31,558 nt of DNA from Thiotrichales bacterium (lineage in GTDB: Bacteria > Pseudomonadota > Gammaproteobacteria > UWMA-0217): the NCBI GenBank assembly GCA_024763135.1, contig JANTGD010000005.1, positions 1-31,558 of the forward strand, written 5' to 3'. This document shows positions 7,966-16,942 of this stretch, in pieces; position 1 is the first letter of the stretch, and every line of letters begins with the position of its first letter. The notes under the pieces were generated by a model. The model ran no database searches, had not been told where the DNA came from, and saw nothing but the letters and a program-made list of their open reading frames with translations. Both the position numbers and the translations under genes were made by a program.

Positions 7966-8880
7966 TCAGGAGGCGAACTCCAGACTTTCTACATAGGAAA
8001 TAGGCGCTTGTGCTGTATCTTCGAAGGACACGTACTCCCACTTCGATTCATCCGCCAAGAGGGCGCGAAGCACTTGATTATTGAGCGCATGCCCAGATTT
8101 GTAGCCTTGAAATGCGCCAATCAAACTGTGACCCAGCAAATAAAGATCGCCAATCGCATCAAGAATTTTGTGTTTCACAAACTCATTGGAATAACGCAAA
8201 CCATCTTCATTGAGGATGCGAAAATCATCCAATACGATTGCATTTTCAGGACTTCCCCCAAGCGCAAGATTATTGCGTCTGAGCATTTCGATATCCCGCA
8301 TAAAGCCGAAAGTCCTGGCGCGGCTGACTTCTTTGACAAATGAGGTGGTGGAGAAATCGAGTTCTTCGAAGCGATGCTGAGGAGAAAACGCGGGGTGATC
8401 AAAGTCGATATAGAAGCCCACTTTGAAACCGTTATAGGGCTTGAGCACGACCTTTTTATCGCCGTCGGTTACCTCTACCTTTTCTTTGATGCGAATGAAC
8501 TTCTTGGCCGCTGGTTGCTCCTGGATACCCGCAGACTGGATCAGAAAAACAAAGGGACCCGCACTCCCGTCCATAATCGGAACTTCCGAGGCACTCACAT
8601 CGACAAAGAGATTGTCTACGCCCAGGCCCGCTACAGCGGACAACAAATGCTCCACCGTAGAAATCCGCACATTCCCTTTGATTAAGGTCGTCGATAGCTC
8701 AGTATCACCGACATGAACCGCATCCGCTTTAATTTCCACCGAAGGTTCCAGGTCGGTGCGGCGGAAAACGATGCCGGTGTTCACAGGTGCTGGCCGCAAT
8801 TCGAGGAGTACCTTCTGCCCCGTGTGCAAACCAACACCCGTGGCCCGGATGCTGTTTTTGAGCGTACGCTGTCTAATCAT
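7966..8880 (-). CDS. lpxC: UDP-3-O-acyl-N-acetylglucosamine deacetylase LpxC
   Basis: LpxC performs the committed, zinc-dependent deacetylation in lipid A synthesis. Visible residues are Glu77-His78 (EHLLSA), His237 and Asp241 (HKILD) for zinc, and His264 (SGHALNNQ) for catalysis. From the ATG at 8878-8880 the protein has 304 residues and starts MIRQRTLKNS, the family form. An upstream ATG at 8892 would add MVEQ and has no ribosome site, so I prefer the inner one. It ends the dcw cluster, 134 bp after ftsZ. A possible promoter for it (extended -10 TGTGTAGAAT) lies in that gap. Confidence 0.97.
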   Translation of the reverse strand: MIRQRTLKNSIRATGVGLHTGQKVLLELRPAPVNTGIVFRRTDLEPSVEIKADAVHVGDTELSTTLIKGNVRISTVEHLLSAVAGLGVDNLFVDVSASEVPIMDGSAGPFVFLIQSAGIQEQPAAKKFIRIKEKVEVTDGDKKVVLKPYNGFKVGFYIDFDHPAFSPQHRFEELDFSTTSFVKEVSRARTFGFMRDIEMLRRNNLALGGSPENAIVLDDFRILNEDGLRYSNEFVKHKILDAIGDLYLLGHSLIGAFQGYKSGHALNNQVLRALLADESKWEYVSFEDTAQAPISYVESLEFAS

Positions 8881-9014
8881 CTGCTCTACCATAATCGCTG
8901 TTGATGCGCGCCTTCCGATAACAAGCCGAAAGACGAATCTTTGAGCCCTTATTCTACACAGATGTAGTTAAAAAACCACTCTTTTTGCGCGTCTGTGTCT
9001 CAAATTAGCAACAG

Positions 9015-10196
9015 CTAGTCGGCTTGCTTACGCAAAAACGTTGGAATATCGAAAATATCGTCCTTGCTAAACGGCGCGGCGGCCTCAGCTCTCAGTTGCG
9101 ACCCGGCACCTTCCGACAGTGACGCACCCACCGCCATATCATGCAACTGGCGGATTTTTTCCTTACCCGCTGGCTTTTCTCCTCGGACGTTTTTCACACC
9201 GGGCTTCGTTTCATGGTCTTTCTTCTCCGCCGGACGCTCTCCCTGATCCAAGCCAGTTGCAACGACGGTCACACGCAGCTCATTGCCCATACTGGGATCG
9301 ATCACGGTACCAATCACTACGGTAGCTTCTGGGTCGGCCAAGGCCTCAACTGTCGAACCAACCGCCTGAAACTCATCCATGCCTATATCATCACCGGATG
9401 AAATATTGACCAAAATGCCTTTGGCACCAGCAATATCGATATCCTCGAGCAACGGACTGGAAATCGCCTTGCGCGCCGCTTCCAGCGCGCGATCCTGCCC
9501 TTGTTCCGTGCCAGAACCCATCATAGCCATGCCCATTTCGGACATGACGGTACGCACGTCCGCGAAGTCCACATTGATCAGACCCGGACGGGTAATCAGT
9601 TCAGAGATTCCCTGAACCGCATCGAGCAGCACATCATTCGCGGCACGAAATCCATCCAATAACTTCACTCCTTTTCCCAATACACTCAGTAGCTTTTCAT
9701 TGGGGATGGTAATCAACGAATCCACATAACGACTCAACTCCTCGATCCCCGAATCGGCAATGCGCGCGCGCTTACCCCCTTCGAACGAAAAAGGACGCGT
9801 CACGACAGCCACGGTCAAAATACCCATATCACGGGCAATCTCAGCAATCACAGGCGCCGCTCCGGTACCGGTACCACCACCCATCCCTGCCGTGATAAAC
9901 AACATATCCGCGCCTTCGATGACTTCTTCGATGCGCTCGCGGTCTTCAATGGCTGCCTGCCGTCCGATATCGGGGTTCGCCCCCGCTCCCAACCCCTTGG
10001 TCATATTGCCGCCCAGCTGTAACACCGTCTTAGCCGCAGTGCTCTTAAGCGCCTGTGCATCTGTATTGGCGCAGATAAACTCCACACCATCCATTTCATT
10101 AGCGACCATATGCTGGACTGCATTGCCGCCACCACCTCCTACGCCAATCACCTTGATTACCGCACCCTGCTCATAGGTATCGATCAATTCAAACAT
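9015..10196 (-). CDS. ftsZ: Cell division GTPase FtsZ
   Basis: FtsZ polymerises into the Z ring. The protein has 393 residues. The tubulin signature GGGTGTG is at 106-112, and the synergy (T7) loop lies near NVDFADVRTVM. A variable charged linker (about 320-375) follows, then the C-terminal conserved peptide DIPTFLRKQ that binds FtsA and ZipA. A strong ribosome site GGAGGA precedes the ATG. It follows ftsA by 33 bp. Confidence 0.98.
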   Translation of the reverse strand: MFELIDTYEQGAVIKVIGVGGGGGNAVQHMVANEMDGVEFICANTDAQALKSTAAKTVLQLGGNMTKGLGAGANPDIGRQAAIEDRERIEEVIEGADMLFITAGMGGGTGTGAAPVIAEIARDMGILTVAVVTRPFSFEGGKRARIADSGIEELSRYVDSLITIPNEKLLSVLGKGVKLLDGFRAANDVLLDAVQGISELITRPGLINVDFADVRTVMSEMGMAMMGSGTEQGQDRALEAARKAISSPLLEDIDIAGAKGILVNISSGDDIGMDEFQAVGSTVEALADPEATVVIGTVIDPSMGNELRVTVVATGLDQGERPAEKKDHETKPGVKNVRGEKPAGKEKIRQLHDMAVGASLSEGAGSQLRAEAAAPFSKDDIFDIPTFLRKQAD

Positions 10197-10229
10197 ATCT
10201 TCCTCCGACTGTTGCCCTTACCATCACTG

Positions 10230-11453
10230 TTAAAACTTACTCAACCAGCGCTTGAACTGCGCCATCAACCCATCTACACCAGAATGTCCGCGTGCATCGC
10301 CGCGACCATTTTTAAGTCCATGCATCAGCAAACCCACCCCGGTGGAGTAAATCGGGTTTTGCATGATTTCTGAAAGCCCACCAATATTCTTGGGTGACTC
10401 CAATCTCACCGGCATGTGAAAGACCTCCTCTGCCAGCTCCTCAAGACCACGCATCTTCGATGATCCTCCGGTCAGCACGATCCCCGTGCCCAGCATCTCG
10501 AGATACCCGCTTCGCCGCAACTCGGCCTGAACCAGTTGAAACAATTCTTCGTAGCGCGGCTCAATGACACTCGCCAACGCCTGATGAGAGAGACTGCGCG
10601 GCGGTTTGTCCCCCACACTGGGGACCTCGAGCATTTCGGTGTCGCTTGCAAGTTGTCGTAATGCGCAGCCATGCCGCATTTTGATTTCCTCGGCATGCTG
10701 TGTGGGGGTGCGCAAAGCGACCGCAATGTCGTTGGTCACCTGATCCCCGGCAATCGCTATTACAGCGGTATGCCGAATCGCTCCTTCCACGAACACCGCG
10801 ATATCGGTGGTACCACCGCCGATATCGATAAGACAGACACCAAGCTCTTTGTCATCTTCTCCGAGCACCGCCTCTGCAGAGGCCAACTGTTCGAGAATCA
10901 CGCTGTCGACTTCCAACCCACAGCGTCGAATACACTTTTCGATGTTCTGCACAGCACTCTCGGCGGCTGTCACCAAATGAACCTTGGCATCCAGCCTCAC
11001 GCCGGACATGCCCACCGGTTCCCGAATGCCTTCCTGGTTATCAATGACAAATTCCTGAGGAATCACATGCAGCACCTTTTGATCTCCAGGCACCGCAATC
11101 GCGCTCGCCGCATCGATCACCCGCTCGACATCTCCATACGTCACTTCGCGCTTGTCCTTGATCGCAACCATGCCGTGTGAATTAAGGCTTTGGATATGAC
11201 TGCCCGCAATACCGGCAAAAACTCCGTGAACCTGGCAGTCGGCCATCAACTCAGCCTCTTCCACCGCACGCTGAATCGATTGCACCATCGATTCGATGTC
11301 GACCACGACCCCCTTCTTCATACCGCGCGACGCATGCGAACCGTAACCAATCACCTCGATCTCGCCGTCGTCATTCACCTCTCCAACAATAGCCAGAACC
11401 TTGGATGTGCCAATGTCCAGCCCCACGATCATTTCACTTTTCTTTCCTGCCAT
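10230..11453 (-). CDS. ftsA: Cell division protein FtsA
   Basis: FtsA is the actin-like membrane tether for FtsZ. The 407-residue protein shows the phosphate-1 motif GLDIGTSKV near the N-terminus, the phosphate-2 motif LIDIGGGTTDIAVF, the adenosine motif GIVLTGGSS and a C-terminal amphipathic helix (MAQFKRWLSKF) for membrane binding. It starts 10 bp after ftsQ. An AAGGGGG lies 13 bases before the ATG, a rather long spacing. Confidence 0.97.
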   Translation of the reverse strand: MAGKKSEMIVGLDIGTSKVLAIVGEVNDDGEIEVIGYGSHASRGMKKGVVVDIESMVQSIQRAVEEAELMADCQVHGVFAGIAGSHIQSLNSHGMVAIKDKREVTYGDVERVIDAASAIAVPGDQKVLHVIPQEFVIDNQEGIREPVGMSGVRLDAKVHLVTAAESAVQNIEKCIRRCGLEVDSVILEQLASAEAVLGEDDKELGVCLIDIGGGTTDIAVFVEGAIRHTAVIAIAGDQVTNDIAVALRTPTQHAEEIKMRHGCALRQLASDTEMLEVPSVGDKPPRSLSHQALASVIEPRYEELFQLVQAELRRSGYLEMLGTGIVLTGGSSKMRGLEELAEEVFHMPVRLESPKNIGGLSEIMQNPIYSTGVGLLMHGLKNGRGDARGHSGVDGLMAQFKRWLSKF

Positions 11454-11463
11454 GGCTGTCTGC

Positions 11464-12264
11464 TTACCCCCTTCCCTCAGATCCCAGTGCTACGCGCTGA
11501 ACCCCGTCCTTCCATTGCAATGCAAAACCGTTCGAGTAGCGCAGATCCAGGACTGCAATTCGCTCGATAAATGTGCGCAGCGTGTTGTCATAGACTGATG
11601 CAAATCGCTCAAGCCGCTGCAGCTGCGCTCGCCGACCAAGCGCCAGCTCAATACCGTTGTCCAATAGCAAGCGCACCTCTTCACGACGATCCATTTTCAA
11701 AGAAATCAAATTCAGCCCCAGCGGATGTAAGATGCGATCAGCACTGACAAACGTCTCGATCATCTTGGGACGCTGCGCTTCCTCGCCATATAGATAAGGC
11801 AGACCGAGACTCAACCCACGCAGATCTGCAGTGAATACCTCACCATATTGATTGAGCAGCGCATCGTCCCCCCAATAGGCTATGGGTCGCTGTTCCTCGA
11901 TGTAGAGATCGAGCTGATCCGGCCAGACACGGCGTAACGAGGCTCGATAGACCCAGGGCAATTGCTCCAAACGTGCTTTGATACGCTGGATATTTAAATT
12001 GAAAAACCCACCAGAAATTTCCGCTTTGACCAAACGCTGCAGACTGGAGGCATCTGTCCTCAGTAATTCGCCTTTGATCTGCACCACGCGTAATGGCAGG
12101 GTGGTCGGATCCGACAACCAGGCATAACCCCGCCACCCGCCGTAAAGCGTGACACCCAACAACGCCAGGACGACGCCGGCTTTCAGCCCGTTTAAGAACA
12201 ATTGCCAGGACCATTGCCTGGACGGGGCTTTTTTCGTCACTTGGCGTCGCTTGCGCTGTATCAC
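11464..12264 (-). CDS. ftsQ: Cell division protein FtsQ
   Basis: FtsQ is a bitopic divisome scaffold that recruits FtsB/FtsL. It has 266 residues: a basic cytoplasmic N-terminus, one transmembrane helix (about 24-44), a POTRA domain (about 56-125; LPLRVVQIKG to LYIEEQRPIAYW) and the FtsQ beta domain. It starts with GTG in a 4-bp GTGA overlap with the ddlB stop, indicating coupled translation. Confidence 0.95.
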   Translation of the reverse strand: MIQRKRRQVTKKAPSRQWSWQLFLNGLKAGVVLALLGVTLYGGWRGYAWLSDPTTLPLRVVQIKGELLRTDASSLQRLVKAEISGGFFNLNIQRIKARLEQLPWVYRASLRRVWPDQLDLYIEEQRPIAYWGDDALLNQYGEVFTADLRGLSLGLPYLYGEEAQRPKMIETFVSADRILHPLGLNLISLKMDRREEVRLLLDNGIELALGRRAQLQRLERFASVYDNTLRTFIERIAVLDLRYSNGFALQWKDGVQRVALGSEGRG

Positions 12265-13190
12265 TGGCTCGCTCCGGACACGCTTGTGGCTAAGATTTGC
12301 AACACCAACTGGTCAAAATCCAAACCTACCGCAGCTGCCGCCTTGGGCACCAAGCTGTGGGAGGTCATCCCAGGGACGGTATTGAGTTCGAGCAACTGGC
12401 ACTGTCCTGACCTATCGATAAACAGATCAATCCGTCCCCATCCCCGCGCAGCTACTGCGTGAAACGCCTGCAAACTCAGGGTCTGAATGGCTTGTTCAGT
12501 CACCTCGTCTAAACCTGACGGACAGTGATAGCTCGTGGTATCGAGCAAATATTTCGCATCAAAATCGTAGAACGTGTTGGGTGTTTCGAGGCGGATGGAG
12601 GGCAGCGCCCGATCGTTGAGGATGGCTACGGTGTACTCCACACCATCGACCCATTGCTCCACCAGCGCCGACCCGCCTTTTTCAGCCGCCAGCGCAAAAG
12701 CAGTGCCAAGTTGCTCGGCCTGCGTAACTTTGCTCATGCCAATGCTCGACCCTTCATCGACAGGCTTGACCATCACAGGCAGTCCCAGCCGGTCTATCAC
12801 AGCATGGTGATCAGTCTGCGCAGTCATTATGATGAAATCGGGCGTGGGCAGACCCAGCGCCTGCCAGACCCGTTTCGTGAGCCCCTTGTCCATCGACACT
12901 GCCGATGCCTTGACCCCGCTACCGGTGTAGGGGAGCTGCTGGATTTCCAGCAAGCCTTGGATCAAGCCATCCTCACCCCCAGGGCCATGCAGTATATTGA
13001 AGACACGGTCGAATTGCGTTGCGCGCAACTGTTGATCGATGTTCCGATCGACGTCGATCCCAATCGCATCAACTCCGGAACGCAACAGTGATGCCAGCAC
13101 AGCCTCACCACTTTGCAGAGAGACTTCGCGTTCCGCAGACCAGCCGCCCATCAGCACCGCAACCCGACCAAACTGCCCCGGCGTAACCAT
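12261..13190 (-). CDS. ddlB: D-alanine--D-alanine ligase
   Basis: Ddl makes the D-Ala-D-Ala dipeptide that MurF adds. It is an ATP-grasp enzyme; GPGGEDGLIQGLLE, GSGVKASAVSMDKG and VKPVDEGSSIGMSKV are recognisable, and the metal-site end reads LLELNTVPGMTSHS. I chose ATG 13188-13190 (309 residues): it forms a TAATG junction with the murC stop and has AGGAG five bases upstream. A GTG two codons earlier is less likely. No murB lies between murC and this gene. Confidence 0.96.
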   Translation of the reverse strand: MVTPGQFGRVAVLMGGWSAEREVSLQSGEAVLASLLRSGVDAIGIDVDRNIDQQLRATQFDRVFNILHGPGGEDGLIQGLLEIQQLPYTGSGVKASAVSMDKGLTKRVWQALGLPTPDFIIMTAQTDHHAVIDRLGLPVMVKPVDEGSSIGMSKVTQAEQLGTAFALAAEKGGSALVEQWVDGVEYTVAILNDRALPSIRLETPNTFYDFDAKYLLDTTSYHCPSGLDEVTEQAIQTLSLQAFHAVAARGWGRIDLFIDRSGQCQLLELNTVPGMTSHSLVPKAAAAVGLDFDQLVLQILATSVSGASQ

Positions 13191-14614
13191 TAGCACTCCT
13201 CCCCCTGCAACTGGCGGACCAACTGCGTTGAGAGCAAGCCTACATTTCCCGCTCCCTGGGTGACGATCACATCATTGTCTGCTACGAGATTCATGAGCAC
13301 CTCGTAGAGATCGGCTGGGTTTTCCACAAACACAGGATCGACCTTGCCCCGAGAACGGATCGCGCGACACAAGGCCCTGGCATCGGCACCCGCAATAGGG
13401 GCTTCGTTAGCCGGGTAGACCTCGAGCATGACCAGAACGTCAACTTCGCTGAGCACTTGGGTAAAGTCTTCAAAGAGATCACGTGTCCTTGTGTAACGAT
13501 GCGGTTGAAAAACGAGTACATTTCTACGCTCAGGCCAGGCCTTTTTGACCGCCTCAAGCGTCGCCGCGACTTCGGTCGGATGATGTCCGTAATCATCCAC
13601 CAGCAATACCTGCCCCCGCGCGATGGGGAATTCACCCGCAATCTGGAACCTCCGACCCACGCCTTGAAATTCTCGGAGTGCCCGTTGCATGGCCTGATCG
13701 GTAATATCAAGCTGCCGCGCTACAGAGATCGTCGCGAGTGCATTCAATATATTGTGCTTGCCTGGCATATTTAAATCAATATCTAGTGGCTCATCTCGAT
13801 CCCTAAACTGCACGCGGAAGCGACTTCGTGTCCCCTGATACGCAATCTCAGTCGCACGAATATCAGCATCGGTATCAATACCATAGGTCACTGTTGGTCG
13901 AGCAATCTGCGGCAGAATGGTGCGCACACCCGGATCATCTAGACACAGCACTGCCGGTCCGTAAAACGGCAAATGATGGAGAAATTCAACAAACACGGTA
14001 CGTAAACGCCCATAGTCCCCCCCATAGGTCGACAGGTGATCCGCGTCGATATTGGTAACGACCGCCATCATGGGCTGTAAGTAGAGAAATGACGCATCAC
14101 TTTCATCGGCTTCTGCCACAAGATAACGGCTATGCCCCAAACGCGAGTGGCTCGCCGTACTGTTGAGTCGTCCCCCAATGACGAAGGTTGGATCGAGCCC
14201 GCCTTCCGCCAGGGCACTGGCAATCAGACTGGTAGTGGTTGTTTTCCCATGCGTACCCGCCACCGCGATCGATTCCCTAAAGCGCATCAACTCCGCCAAC
14301 ATCTCGGCCCGGGGAATCACTGGGATACGCTGGGTCCGCGCAGCGACCAACTCGGGGTTATCCGAACTGACTGCACTGGAAACAACGACCACACTCGCCC
14401 CCCCAACATGCTCGGCTGCATGACCTAACCATATGGTCGCCCCCATCTCCGCCAATCGGGCCGTCACTGCGTTACTGGCGAGATCTGAGCCACTAACCGG
14501 GTAACCCAGATTGATCAAAACCTCAGCGATCCCTCCCATTCCGGAACCGCCAATTCCAACAAAATGAATCCGCTCGATACGCTGCGCCAGTCCAGACTCA
14601 CCAATGGGTTTCAT
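13190..14614 (-). CDS. murC: UDP-N-acetylmuramate--L-alanine ligase
   Basis: MurC adds L-Ala to UDP-MurNAc, the first amino-acid step. The protein has 474 residues with a Rossmann motif GIGGSGMGG (20-28) and the Mur ligase P-loop GTHGKTTT (120-127). The ATG overlaps the murG stop (ATGA). The following ligase in the pathway, MurD, is not encoded in this window. Confidence 0.97.
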   Translation of the reverse strand: MKPIGESGLAQRIERIHFVGIGGSGMGGIAEVLINLGYPVSGSDLASNAVTARLAEMGATIWLGHAAEHVGGASVVVVSSAVSSDNPELVAARTQRIPVIPRAEMLAELMRFRESIAVAGTHGKTTTTSLIASALAEGGLDPTFVIGGRLNSTASHSRLGHSRYLVAEADESDASFLYLQPMMAVVTNIDADHLSTYGGDYGRLRTVFVEFLHHLPFYGPAVLCLDDPGVRTILPQIARPTVTYGIDTDADIRATEIAYQGTRSRFRVQFRDRDEPLDIDLNMPGKHNILNALATISVARQLDITDQAMQRALREFQGVGRRFQIAGEFPIARGQVLLVDDYGHHPTEVAATLEAVKKAWPERRNVLVFQPHRYTRTRDLFEDFTQVLSEVDVLVMLEVYPANEAPIAGADARALCRAIRSRGKVDPVFVENPADLYEVLMNLVADNDVIVTQGAGNVGLLSTQLVRQLQGEEC

Positions 14615-15744
14615 CGCAGCACCTCCGAATGATTACTCAAGACGTTGTTCTCCCCATTCGTCTCGCCCAGACAGATGCTGGCCACGCTCTCAGCCGCCTC
14701 AGGCCGCTTCAAATCCTGTGTAGCAAGCGCCATCGCCAACAACTGCCTGCGATCACGCAGCAACGCTTCCAGTAAGGGGGCCAGGGTCATCGGGCTCAAG
14801 TCAGCGTCTGCGAGGAGTTTTGCTCCACCGCGTGACACCAGCATGCGTGCATTGAGGGTTTGATGGTCATCGACCGCATGAGGATATGGAACCAGAATCG
14901 CTGCTACACCCACCTGTGCCAACTCGGTGACCGTTAACGCCCCAGCGCGGGCGATCACCAGATCCGCCCAGGCATAAGCCTGGGGCATCTCAGCAATAAA
15001 TGCTTCGATCCGCGCCTGCAATTGCTCCTCATCGTAAGCCTGTCGGGTCACCTCAAGATGGCGCTCACCACATTGATGCCAGACTTCCCACGCAATCGAA
15101 TCCGGCAGTTTCGCGAGTGCAGCAGGTACACTCAGGTTTAGCTTCAAGGCCCCCAAACTACCCCCAACGACTAACACGCGCAGAGGCCCAGCACGCTTGG
15201 ACAAGCGTTCATCCGCGGCATCGATGCCATGAAATGCAGCGCGCACAGGGTTACCCGTAAAAATCGCTTGCCTGACGCCGGCCACTTGCATGGCTCCTGG
15301 GAACCCCTCCATCACCTTCGTGGCAAACCGGGCCAAGAGCCGATTCGTCATCCCGGGTAACGCATTTTGTTCGTGTATGTAGAGCGGAACACGCAACAGC
15401 CAAGCCGCCAACCCACCTGGTCCGGATGCAAAACCACCCATTCCCAAAACCGCCCGAGGACGCGCGCGCCGCACAATCCGTAACGCCTGCAACAAGGCCG
15501 TAACCAACTTAAAAGGGGCTGTAAGCAGGGCCAATCGGCCTTTCCCGCGCAACCCCTTGACGGCGATTAGCTCGATTGGATACCCCTGCTCTACAACAAT
15601 GCGGCTTTCCATTCCCCCCTTTGAGCCAAGCCACAAAATGGGAATCTCTCGCGCACGCAGGCGTTCGGCCACAGCCAGAGCAGGAAATATATGTCCTCCT
15701 GTACCACCGGCCATAATGACCACAGGCTGCTCGGTCTGATTCAT
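14611..15744 (-). CDS. murG: Lipid II synthase MurG
   Basis: MurG transfers GlcNAc from UDP-GlcNAc to lipid I on the cytoplasmic membrane face, giving lipid II. The donor/lipid motif GGTGGH is at residues 13-18, and the GT-B C-domain loop GGSLGA is visible. The start is the ATG at 15742-15744 (377 residues, MNQTEQPVVIMAGGTGGH), which forms a TGATG junction with the ftsW stop. The longer frame to 15849 would only add 35 residues from inside ftsW. Confidence 0.97.
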   Translation of the reverse strand: MNQTEQPVVIMAGGTGGHIFPALAVAERLRAREIPILWLGSKGGMESRIVVEQGYPIELIAVKGLRGKGRLALLTAPFKLVTALLQALRIVRRARPRAVLGMGGFASGPGGLAAWLLRVPLYIHEQNALPGMTNRLLARFATKVMEGFPGAMQVAGVRQAIFTGNPVRAAFHGIDAADERLSKRAGPLRVLVVGGSLGALKLNLSVPAALAKLPDSIAWEVWHQCGERHLEVTRQAYDEEQLQARIEAFIAEMPQAYAWADLVIARAGALTVTELAQVGVAAILVPYPHAVDDHQTLNARMLVSRGGAKLLADADLSPMTLAPLLEALLRDRRQLLAMALATQDLKRPEAAESVASICLGETNGENNVLSNHSEVLR

Positions 15745-16940
15745 CAGCCCCGTCCTCCCTGGTGCAACCCAGGTGTGCGTCGCAATCCCTTGATTTTCAA
15801 ATCGTGAACTTCGCGATGCACTCTGAGCAAAATGCCAACGGCGATACACATCGTCACCAGCGAACTCCCGCCCGCACTCATAAACGGAAGGGTCAACCCT
15901 TTAGTGGGTAAGACGCCCATATTTACGCCGATATTCACAAAGGCCTGAATACCGAGCCATAAGCCAACGCCGTAGGCCACATAAGCACCATAGTAATGGC
16001 CGGCTTTTTCTGCCGCCGAACCAATGGCAAAAGCACGAAACACCGTAAACACATACAGTGCCAGTACAACGATCACCCCAATAAGCCCCAACTCTTCGGC
16101 CAGAATTGCAAACATAAAATCATTATGTGCCTCGGGGAGATAGAAAAGCTTCTGGACGCTGTTCCCCAAACCCACGCCCGACCAAGAACCACTGCCAATG
16201 GCAATCAACGACTGAGTCAACTGGAATCCGGAATCGAAGGGATCCTGCCAGGGATCGAGAAAACTGGTCAGTCGCCGCAAACGATACGGTGAGGCCACCG
16301 CCACTAATGCCAGCGCCCCCGCAGCGAGCGAAAAGACCGCAACGAACTGGGACAAACGCACTCCCCCCAGAAACAGCACACCCAGCGTTACCAAAATGAT
16401 CACCGCTGCCGCACCAAAATCTGGCTCGAGTAACAGGAGTGAGCCAATCAGCCCCACAATGGCCAGCGGTTTTACAAATCCGCCGAGCGTATCGCGGACA
16501 GCATCTCCATGGCGGACGATATAGCCTCCCATGTAGAGCACGATCAACAGCTTGACCAGCTCTGAGACTTGCAGATCAACCACACCCAAATCAATCCAGC
16601 GAGTACTCCCATTGACCGTCCGGCCAATGCCCGGTATCAGAACCAGCACCAACAAAACAAATGCGACAACCAATAACCACAGTCCCAGGGTTTCCCAAAT
16701 GCGCAACGGTACCTGATACATGACATAAGCCAGCGACAAACCAATGCTGACAAACACTGCCTGCTTGGCAATCAGATAAAACGCCCCACCAAAATGCTGC
16801 TCCGCGATGCCGACAGACGCAGAAGCCACCATCACCAAACCGAGGCCGAGCAAAAAAGCCACGCCTAGAAACAGCCCCAGATCCAATCTCTGTCGTAAAT
16901 GGATGGAGAACGCTTCCTTGATGTCGCGCGTCGCATGCAT
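15744..16940 (-). CDS. ftsW: Septal peptidoglycan polymerase FtsW (SEDS family)
   Basis: FtsW polymerises lipid II at the septum together with FtsI. The protein is about 398 residues with roughly ten hydrophobic helices. SEDS hallmarks are visible: an extracellular GSGSWSGVGLGNSVQKLFYLPEAHNDFMFAILAEELG-type loop and a C-terminal LPTKGLTLPFMSAGGSS motif. I chose the ATG at 16938-16940 (MHATRDIKEA), two bases after the mraY stop with AAGG upstream. A frame open to 17000 would run into mraY. In most gammaproteobacteria murD separates mraY from ftsW; here it does not. Confidence 0.96.
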   Translation of the reverse strand: MHATRDIKEAFSIHLRQRLDLGLFLGVAFLLGLGLVMVASASVGIAEQHFGGAFYLIAKQAVFVSIGLSLAYVMYQVPLRIWETLGLWLLVVAFVLLVLVLIPGIGRTVNGSTRWIDLGVVDLQVSELVKLLIVLYMGGYIVRHGDAVRDTLGGFVKPLAIVGLIGSLLLLEPDFGAAAVIILVTLGVLFLGGVRLSQFVAVFSLAAGALALVAVASPYRLRRLTSFLDPWQDPFDSGFQLTQSLIAIGSGSWSGVGLGNSVQKLFYLPEAHNDFMFAILAEELGLIGVIVVLALYVFTVFRAFAIGSAAEKAGHYYGAYVAYGVGLWLGIQAFVNIGVNMGVLPTKGLTLPFMSAGGSSLVTMCIAVGILLRVHREVHDLKIKGLRRTPGLHQGGRG

Positions 16941-16942
16941 CG

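Noticed and set aside
7855..8343. Plus-strand frame of 162 codons
   Set aside because: Mostly antisense to lpxC, no family resemblance and no ribosome site. lpxC has all catalytic residues.
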